Assembly: GCA_002772705.1 (NCBI GenBank) | Contig: PFDH01000051.1 | Coordinates: forward strand, 1-10,863 | DNA: 10,863 bases | Source of the DNA: Candidatus Pacebacteria bacterium CG10_big_fil_rev_8_21_14_0_10_44_11 | Lineage (GTDB): Bacteria > Patescibacteriota > Microgenomatia > UBA1400 > PJMF01 | Reading direction: 5' to 3' | In this document: positions 5,716 through 10,863 of the stretch, one piece after another | How positions within the stretch are numbered: the first letter of the stretch is position 1 | Layout: the number at the start of each line of letters is the position of its first letter | Notes under the pieces: model-generated | Told to the model about the DNA's origin: nothing | The model's database searches: none | What the model saw: only the letters and a program-made list of their open reading frames with translations | Position numbers and translations under genes: made by a program

Positions 5716-7944
5716 ATGGACTTGCCCAATCTTTTTTCTGCCGGCGGTGAAAGCGTTAATAAATCGATTATCTGTGTCGTTTTATCTGATTCTAGTGTTC
5801 AGTCGTTATTACTAAATATCTCTTTTCAGGGGACACGAATTTTAGAACGCTCAAAGGTCATTCCCTATACTGATGAAGCCAACTGCCTGATTAAAACTGA
5901 CGAATCGTTGCAGGGGTTGGGAAAAGAATCAGAAAAAGTTAATGAAGTGCTGTTTGGTCTAGAACAAGCTTGGTTAGTCGCTGATGGCATCAGTGAAGAA
6001 AAAAAATCACTTCTCCACAAAATTAGCACTGATCTTTCGCTTAAGCCGGTAGGGTATGTAGTTCAGACTGAAGCACTGTATCAGCACTATCTGAGTCACA
6101 ATATTCACGCTTCGATTATTTTGATCGTCTTTTCGGAGCAGTACATTACTTTGGTAGTGGTGGCTCAGGGTCAAATGAAATTGACCGAGAGTGTGGGTCG
6201 GTCGGCTGACATTGTAGCTGATATCAAAGAGGCCTTGGCTCGGTATGGCAAAAAATATGAAAATACTTATTTACCAGGTAAATTTGTCTGCGCCTCGTTT
6301 GTTTTGGGTGAGCCAGAGTTGACTTCGTATCAACAGACTTTGCTAGATGTAACCTGGAGCGATCAATTTCCTTTTGTTCAAAAGCCAGTCGTTGACGTGA
6401 TGCGGCCAGATTTGGCGATGACCTTGATTGCCCAACAAGCTGGTCAGGCAATTGCCGCTTCAATGATTGGAACCGGGGTGGCTACACCACTAATGGCTAA
6501 AGAAACCGCTTCAGCTTCTGCCACCGCTGATGAGCTGGGTTTCTCTCAGGTTTCACCAGAACAATTTAAAAGGACTAATGAGGAGGATATGTCAGCAACA
6601 GCTCAGTCTAACGTCAGCTCATTTGGCATTCCAATTAAATCCAATCTTGCATCAACTCACTTTGACCAGCGTGCCACTGCCGTGCACAATCTAGATGCTG
6701 ACGATGAGGAGTTGGCAATTATTGAAAAAAAGCCAAGCTGGTGGAAAGAATTGGTTCCTAATATGGCAAGTGGTTCAAGACCAGCAAAAACGCATAGTAT
6801 CAAAAAAATGATCTTCATCGGGGCTTCGGCCGGGCTGGTGGCGTTAATCGCCATTGCTAGTATTTTTATCTACTTCTTTTCTCAAGTGACAGCGGTGATC
6901 GTACCCAAGTCAGTGCCAATCACCAAAGAGGTGCAATTAACAATTGACCCAAAAGCGCAGGTCAGTGATCCCCAAAATTTATTGATTCCGGGAGAGCTAG
7001 TTTCAAAGACGGTCACTGTTGATCATGAAATTGAAACCACCGGTGTCAAAATTGTTGGGGATAAGGCTAAAGGTGAGGTGACGATTTACAATAAAACTCA
7101 AGCTGAGAAAAAATTTGCAGCCGGTACGGTTATCAAGTTTGGCGAAATTGAGTTTACCGCTGATGGGGAAATTACGGTTCCAGCCGCAGTAGAAAATGGT
7201 GATAGCCTTAAGTATGGCGAACAAAAAGCCGCAGTGACCGCCTTTTTAATTGGAGTTGAGGGAAATATTAGTAAAGATAAAGACTTGATTGTGGCGGACT
7301 TTGACAAAAATACGTACTCAGCAATTTCTACCGTTGATTTCAGCGGTGGCTCCAGTCGGGAGATACGGGTGGTTGCTCAAGAGGACTTAGACACCGCTTT
7401 GAGCGAAGCCAAACAAGTGGCTTTCGAGGAAGCCAACACCGCTTTTGCTGACGATTCTCAAAATGGTACTTATATTTTGCCAACCAGTACAATTGAGGTC
7501 AAAGACAGCCGCTACTCGGCTGAACTAGAACAAGAAGCCGAAAAGCTTTCGGTCACGCTCTCAGCTCAAATAACAGGTTTAAGCTATCAAGTTGACGATC
7601 TCAAACCATTAGCAACACAGCTTCTGGCCTCAGAAATACCAGTCGGTTATGAGATAGATTCACAAGATCCCCAAATCCTGTCATCTCCGGCCGAAAGTGT
7701 AGATTCAACTGACAAAGTGGCTTTAACCGCTAACATCAGTACCACGGCCTTACCAACCCTAGAAGAAAATAAAATCAAACAATCAATTGCTGGCAAACCA
7801 ATCGAAGAAGCTCAGACAATTTTGCAGTCAACCCAGGGAATCAAGTCGGCTACGTTTGTCTTCTATCCTTCTTGGGCTCAGGCGGTGATTACCTCAATTC
7901 CAACGGCGCTGGAAAGAATCACGATCGAAAAAATCAAAGAGTAG
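5716..7944 (+). CDS. Membrane-anchored surface protein: degenerate actin-like N-terminal domain plus baseplate-J-like C-terminal region
   Basis: A 742-residue single-pass protein. Residues 16-215 resemble the actin-like (ASKHA) fold of PilM-type proteins: a hairpin-like start (KSIICVVLSDSSVQSLLL), then IILIVFSEQYITLVVVAQGQMKLTESVG (134-161) leading into a helix. The Asp/Gly residues that usually bind ATP phosphates are missing, so nucleotide hydrolysis is doubtful. A low-complexity linker rich in Ala, Ser and Thr (about 240-360) leads to one membrane helix (364-388). Outside lies a beta-rich region: KGEVTIYNKT, AAGTVIKFGEIEFTADGEITVPA and GVEGNIS (452-518), then FSGGSSREIRVVAQEDLDTAL (542-562). 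This is the pattern annotated as baseplate J/gp47-like in many CPR genomes. There is no LPXTG-type sorting signal. A sortase follows after 1 nt. The start is uncertain because no Shine-Dalgarno precedes ATG 5716. The name marks fold similarity, not a phage role. Confidence 0.75.
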   Translation: MDLPNLFSAGGESVNKSIICVVLSDSSVQSLLLNISFQGTRILERSKVIPYTDEANCLIKTDESLQGLGKESEKVNEVLFGLEQAWLVADGISEEKKSLLHKISTDLSLKPVGYVVQTEALYQHYLSHNIHASIILIVFSEQYITLVVVAQGQMKLTESVGRSADIVADIKEALARYGKKYENTYLPGKFVCASFVLGEPELTSYQQTLLDVTWSDQFPFVQKPVVDVMRPDLAMTLIAQQAGQAIAASMIGTGVATPLMAKETASASATADELGFSQVSPEQFKRTNEEDMSATAQSNVSSFGIPIKSNLASTHFDQRATAVHNLDADDEELAIIEKKPSWWKELVPNMASGSRPAKTHSIKKMIFIGASAGLVALIAIASIFIYFFSQVTAVIVPKSVPITKEVQLTIDPKAQVSDPQNLLIPGELVSKTVTVDHEIETTGVKIVGDKAKGEVTIYNKTQAEKKFAAGTVIKFGEIEFTADGEITVPAAVENGDSLKYGEQKAAVTAFLIGVEGNISKDKDLIVADFDKNTYSAISTVDFSGGSSREIRVVAQEDLDTALSEAKQVAFEEANTAFADDSQNGTYILPTSTIEVKDSRYSAELEQEAEKLSVTLSAQITGLSYQVDDLKPLATQLLASEIPVGYEIDSQDPQILSSPAESVDSTDKVALTANISTTALPTLEENKIKQSIAGKPIEEAQTILQSTQGIKSATFVFYPSWAQAVITSIPTALERITIEKIKE
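6580..6591 (+). promoter_or_regulatory. Possible internal ribosome binding site and in-frame start in the surface-protein gene
   Basis: GAGGAGG (6580-6586) precedes an in-frame ATG (6589-6591, Met292). Initiation here would give a 451-residue product with the linker, membrane helix and outer domain but no actin-like domain. Spacing is 2 nt from the last G, or 5 nt if only the GAGG at 6580-6583 pairs. The same bases also encode Glu-Glu-Asp, so chance is possible. Confidence 0.25.
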
Positions 7945-7945
7945 T

Positions 7946-8914
7946 ATGAGCAACAATAAACAATCACTGCCCCAAGAAAAAATTGTGGGTCTGTATCGCG
8001 CAGCCCTGCTTCATGGCGTGCCGCTTGAGACGGTCGAGACCAGCCTAGAGATCCATCTGGATCGCTTGGCAGCGACGGAGGCAATTGAGGACTCCCAGGC
8101 ACAAGCAACGACCCTCCAACTGCGCTCCTCGCTCCATCCAGCCATTCGACTTGGGGCGTTTTTGTTGCCAGTTTTTTTTATCACCATGGGTTTGTTTCTA
8201 GTGGCTAGTGCGGTGGTGCCGATTATTGGCTATTACTTTCAAGATGAGTCCAACCAGACTGCGCAACTAACTTCACCGATTCCTTCAGAAGAAGTGATGG
8301 ACGTCACGCCACTAGTCATTACTCAAGCTAAGGCTCAAGGTCAAGATAGTCCGGGTCTTGTTTATCACACCCCAAAAATTATCGACGTTCAGCTTGACTA
8401 TACTAATCTTTCAAATTGGTTTGACCCAGCTACCATTGCCGATCTTCATTTTGATCAACCTTCAGATCATCAGGCTGACTACTTTATGATTGACATTCCC
8501 AAACTAGATATAACTAACGCCAAAGTGGCGATCGGCGGCACTGATTTGAACAAAAGTCTGATTGCTTATCCGGGCACTGCCATGCCGGGTGAGTATGGGG
8601 CGCCAGTGGTTTTTGGTCACTCGGTGTTACGCCAGTTTTACAATCCGAGCCAAAAGAATCCTCGCCGTTATACTTCAATTTTTAGCACAATCATGACGCT
8701 AAAAACCGGAGATGAAATTTTTGTTACTTATGATGGCATCAAGTATACTTACGTGGTGCAGGATAAAACTGAAGTCAAACCGACTGATGTCTTTATTTTG
8801 GCTCAGAAGTATGACTCCCAGCTGCTCAAACTAGTTACCTGTACACCAGAAGGGACGTATCTGAGGAGGGGAGTAGTGACTGCTCAGTTGATAAAAACTG
8901 GTGAGGAAGGCTAA
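7946..8914 (+). CDS. Sortase-family transpeptidase with N-terminal cytoplasmic extension
   Basis: Cysteine transpeptidase acting outside the membrane. The 322 residues begin with a roughly 60-residue helical cytoplasmic stretch (KIVGLYRAALLHGVPLETVE, then LEIHLDRLAA), followed by one membrane segment (about 67-97), a spacer rich in Pro and Gln, and the sortase domain (about 178-316). Catalytic residues are H225 in VFGHS, C299 in LVTCTPEGT, and the arginine at 307 or 308 (YLRRGVV). The phrase TCTPEGT...R is typical of the class D/E-like sortases common in Gram-positive bacteria and CPR. The start is 1 nt after the stop of the surface protein, so translation is probably coupled and the two products may act together. 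No protein in the window shows a clear sorting signal, so the substrate is unknown; the surface protein might be a partner or assembly factor. Confidence 0.92.
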   Translation: MSNNKQSLPQEKIVGLYRAALLHGVPLETVETSLEIHLDRLAATEAIEDSQAQATTLQLRSSLHPAIRLGAFLLPVFFITMGLFLVASAVVPIIGYYFQDESNQTAQLTSPIPSEEVMDVTPLVITQAKAQGQDSPGLVYHTPKIIDVQLDYTNLSNWFDPATIADLHFDQPSDHQADYFMIDIPKLDITNAKVAIGGTDLNKSLIAYPGTAMPGEYGAPVVFGHSVLRQFYNPSQKNPRRYTSIFSTIMTLKTGDEIFVTYDGIKYTYVVQDKTEVKPTDVFILAQKYDSQLLKLVTCTPEGTYLRRGVVTAQLIKTGEEG

Positions 8915-8919
8915 AAGCA

Positions 8920-9306
8920 ATGGCAGGTAAGTTAAAAGTTTTGGCGATAGATTTTGGGACAGTGCGCATCGGTCTAGCCTTGTCCTATGGCACACTGGCC
9001 GATCCCCTGACTATTATTCCCAATGATAATCAAGCAATCAGTTATATCTGTAAGTTAATTATGGATTATCAAGTTAATACCGTTGTGGTGGGAATATCTG
9101 AAAATGAAATGGCCAAAAAATCGCAACAGTTTGTCGATCGGTTAAGACAAGTCATCTCAACACCAATTATCTTGACGGACGAAACACTCAGCACCAAAAC
9201 GGTGAGGAGTAAGTTGGCTGAGCAAAAGAAATCACAAAAGCGACCAGTTGATCATTTGGCAGCGGCGGAGTTCCTTCAAGAATGGCTTGATACACAGCCA
9301 CAATAA
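8920..9306 (+). CDS. ruvX: RuvX/YqgF family RNase H-fold nuclease (putative pre-16S rRNA processing enzyme)
   Basis: A 128-residue cytoplasmic protein of the YqgF family. Members trim the 5' end of pre-16S rRNA in E. coli and have also been proposed as Holliday-junction resolvases. The RNase H-like core is complete: the strand LAIDFGTVRIGLAL with metal-binding D11, the central strand VVVGIS (56-60, usually VVGLP), LTDETLST with D87 and E88 (usually DERLTT), and the last helix VDHLAAAEFLQEWLD with D111. The acidic triad needed for metal-dependent cleavage is therefore present. The gene starts 5 nt after the sortase stop, and its Shine-Dalgarno GAGGAAGG lies inside the end of the sortase gene (8903-8910). 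It is thus the last gene of the surface protein-sortase-ruvX unit, an unusual pairing of housekeeping and surface genes. Confidence 0.93.
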   Translation: MAGKLKVLAIDFGTVRIGLALSYGTLADPLTIIPNDNQAISYICKLIMDYQVNTVVVGISENEMAKKSQQFVDRLRQVISTPIILTDETLSTKTVRSKLAEQKKSQKRPVDHLAAAEFLQEWLDTQPQ

Positions 9307-9331
9307 CCACAGTTACCTGGTTTCCAGAATT

Positions 9332-9340
9332 TGCTATACT
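9332..9340 (+). promoter_or_regulatory. Extended -10 promoter TGCTATACT of the Nramp-related gene, leaderless type
   Basis: TGCTATACT ends 8 nt before the ATG at 9349, with no Shine-Dalgarno between. It is identical over nine bases to the miniprotein promoter at 1779-1787 on the other strand. TTACCT (9313-9318, 16-nt spacer) is only a weak -35 candidate. Confidence 0.6.
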
Positions 9341-9348
9341 AATTCTGC

Positions 9349-10728
9349 ATGCCCAATCAAAAGCTTGACCTGCCGGTGCCGCCCTCGCTTTGGCGAAGTA
9401 TTGGGCCATCTTTCATTTTGTTAGGATTAGCGCTTGGCAGTGGCGAATTGCTTCTTTGGCCTTACCTGGCAGTCAACTGGGGTTTAGGTTTGATGTGGGG
9501 AGCGTTGCTGGGAGTGAGTTTTCAGTACGTTCTCAACACTGAGGTGATGCGCTACAGCTTGTATTGGGGCGAAAGTGTCTTTACAGGTTTTCGCCGACTC
9601 AGTATTTTGCTTCCAGTTTGGTTTATTTTTTCCACTTTTATTCCCTGGTCTTTGCCAGGTTTTTCCTCAGCTGCCTCAGATATTTTTGGTCAGTTTCTGC
9701 CTGGTATTCCTAAGGGCGTTTTTACAATTGGGTTGCTCTTGTTAACTGGTTTATTATTGTCTTCCGGCAGATCTGTTTATAAGACGATGGAACGTTTTCA
9801 GAAAGTGTCTATCTTTATTGGCCTTCCATTCATTCTCTTTTTGGCCTACAAGATTACCAATCCCAGTGATTGGACGGCCTTGGCTGGTGGCCTCATCGGC
9901 AAAGGTGATGGCTGGTGGTTTTTCCCAGAGGGGGTGGCAATTGCTTCTTTTTTGGGTGCCTTTGCCTACGCTGGGGCTGGGGGCAACTTGAATTTGGCAC
10001 AATCGTACTACATCAAGGAAAAGGGATTTGGGATGGGCAAGTATATGCCAAAACTGTCATCGCTGTTTTCAAAAAATTTTAAGGCAATGAGGCTTGAGGG
10101 TCAGACCTTTGGTGATACCCCCGCCAATCGACGAAAATGGTTGGCTTGGTGGCGATTGGTTAACCTGGAGCATTTTTTAGTTTTTGCAACGTTGAGTGCG
10201 GTCACGATTGCTGTTCTCTCAGTCTTGGCTCGATCTCTGGTGTATGGATCAGAAGTTGAATCTGGTCTGGCCTTTTTATACACTGAGGCTCAAGAAATTA
10301 GTCTCAGAACCTTGCCGGTTTTGGGCACGGCTTTTTTGTTGATTGCCGCGATAATGCTTTTTTCAACTCAAGTGGGAGTGCTCGAATCATCTTCCAGAAT
10401 AATCTCAGAAAACGTGATCTTATTGTTCAAACGGAAAAATCAGAAGGTTCACTTAAGTAAGTTTTTCTACATTGCTCTCTGGTCTCAAGTTGGACTGGGT
10501 ATGCTTGTTTATTTGATTGGTTTTAAAGAAGCTCGATCCCTGATTTTACTCTCGGCAGTGCTCAATGCGGCGGCAATGATGGTCTCATTCGTACTGATCT
10601 ATATTCTTAATCGGTCGCGGTTAGCAGCAACATATCAAGCTAGCCGGTGGCGGATCATTGCCATGGCTGCCGCTTTTCTGTTTTTCCTCTACTTCTTGAT
10701 CCAAACCGTCAACAGTGGTCTAGGCTAA
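9349..10728 (+). CDS. Divergent Nramp-related multi-pass membrane transporter
   Basis: A 459-residue protein with about 10-11 hydrophobic segments, starting with SIGPSFILLGLALGSGELLLWP (17-38). This corresponds to the first helix of Nramp-type metal-ion transporters of the APC superfamily. A second landmark is GAFAYAGAGGNLNLAQSYYIKEKGFGMGKYM (203-233), matching helix 6 and the loop after it in a divergent Nramp-like group. The metal-binding signatures of classical Nramp are absent: helix 1 has ALGSGE instead of DPGN, and helix 6 has GAGGNLN instead of the MPHN type. The substrate therefore cannot be assigned and may not be manganese or iron. A cytoplasmic loop of about 45 residues (223-268) contains many basic residues. 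The gene has its own promoter and lies 42 nt after ruvX, so it is probably a separate unit. A weak hairpin follows the stop. Confidence 0.8.
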   Translation: MPNQKLDLPVPPSLWRSIGPSFILLGLALGSGELLLWPYLAVNWGLGLMWGALLGVSFQYVLNTEVMRYSLYWGESVFTGFRRLSILLPVWFIFSTFIPWSLPGFSSAASDIFGQFLPGIPKGVFTIGLLLLTGLLLSSGRSVYKTMERFQKVSIFIGLPFILFLAYKITNPSDWTALAGGLIGKGDGWWFFPEGVAIASFLGAFAYAGAGGNLNLAQSYYIKEKGFGMGKYMPKLSSLFSKNFKAMRLEGQTFGDTPANRRKWLAWWRLVNLEHFLVFATLSAVTIAVLSVLARSLVYGSEVESGLAFLYTEAQEISLRTLPVLGTAFLLIAAIMLFSTQVGVLESSSRIISENVILLFKRKNQKVHLSKFFYIALWSQVGLGMLVYLIGFKEARSLILLSAVLNAAAMMVSFVLIYILNRSRLAATYQASRWRIIAMAAAFLFFLYFLIQTVNSGLG

Positions 10729-10748
10729 CAGCTGACAAAGTAATAGCC

Positions 10749-10765
10749 TTGTTGTGAAACAACAA
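10749..10765 (+). repeat. Perfect 7-bp inverted repeat after the transporter gene
   Basis: TTGTTGT, loop GAA, ACAACAA. It lies 20 nt after the stop and is the only hairpin in a terminator position there. It is AT-rich and has no U-run after it, so it is at best a weak terminator. Confidence 0.4.
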
Positions 10766-10789
10766 TCACCGCCCTTTCACATCTATTTG

Positions 10790-10860
10790 GCATTTTTGTG
10801 TGTTCCATCTTAACTCAAGTAGCATAGGCTACTATCGTCAATCTGAGCCTGCAAAAATGC
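10790..10860. repeat. Nested inverted repeats in the non-coding tail
   Basis: GCATTTTTG (10790-10798) is the exact reverse complement of CAAAAATGC (10852-10860). Between them sits a second hairpin, AGTAGC (10818-10823), loop ATAG, GCTACT (10828-10833). With wobble pairs the outer stem extends to about 12 bp. No gene of useful length covers this stretch, and the window ends 3 nt later, so I cannot tell whether it is an RNA gene, a regulatory leader or chance. Confidence 0.35.
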
Positions 10861-10863
10861 TCA

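Noticed and set aside
5484..5750. Open frame bridging alaS and the surface-protein gene
   Set aside because: The first part is an alternative frame of the AlaRS editing domain; the rest has no recognisable motif or ribosome binding site.
5716..7944. Phage or tailocin baseplate gene
   Set aside because: The protein has a membrane anchor and cytoplasmic domain, and no tail, sheath or spike genes lie nearby. The similarity is at fold level.
10735..10815. 27-codon minus-strand frame in the tail (ATG near 10812)
   Set aside because: Short, no membrane or domain signature, no Shine-Dalgarno, and the upstream TGCTACTTG matches the -10 box poorly.

Overview
The window reads as a chromosomal segment of a bacterium from the Candidate Phyla Radiation (Patescibacteria), possibly the Microgenomates side. 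This is inferred from family character, not from a marker gene. The signs are a PrmC with a shortened N-terminus, an alanyl-tRNA synthetase that stops right after its editing domain, a large membrane-anchored baseplate-J-like protein beside a sortase, a YtxG/YtxH-like pair, and very tight gene packing. No rRNA, tRNA, CRISPR array, insertion sequence or phage gene was seen. prmC ends in TGA and no gene has an internal TGA, so UGA appears to be a stop, unlike in Gracilibacteria and Absconditabacteria.

Layout. 36-785 (-) is prmC, divergent from an exported DsbA-like thiol oxidoreductase (880-1650, +) whose two fold halves are in swapped order. A 32-residue membrane miniprotein (1673-1771, -) converges on it. 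Next on the + strand come yqeY (1849), a RodZ-like HTH/membrane/Ig-like protein (2300), then a YtxG/DUF948-like and YtxH-like pair that overlap by 8 nt (3024-3612). alaS (3673-5586) appears to have its own promoter. A three-gene unit follows: a 742-residue surface protein with an actin-like N-terminal domain and baseplate-J-like outer part, a sortase 1 nt downstream, and ruvX 5 nt after that (5716-9306). An Nramp-related transporter (9349-10728) has its own promoter. The last 135 nt hold only small inverted repeats.

How it fits together. Housekeeping genes (prmC, yqeY, alaS, ruvX) alternate with envelope genes (DsbA-like, miniprotein, RodZ-like, YtxG/YtxH-like, surface protein, sortase, transporter). 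The sortase and DsbA-like protein both act outside the membrane. The surface protein would place its C-terminal half there.

Two observations stand out. First, the DsbA-like protein looks circularly permuted: the cis-proline half comes before the CxxC half. Second, four genes (DsbA-like, miniprotein, alaS, Nramp-like) have an extended -10 box (TGnTAnnnT) ending only 7-8 nt before the ATG, which implies leaderless mRNAs. Genes inside operons instead carry Shine-Dalgarno sequences, so two modes of translation initiation seem to coexist.
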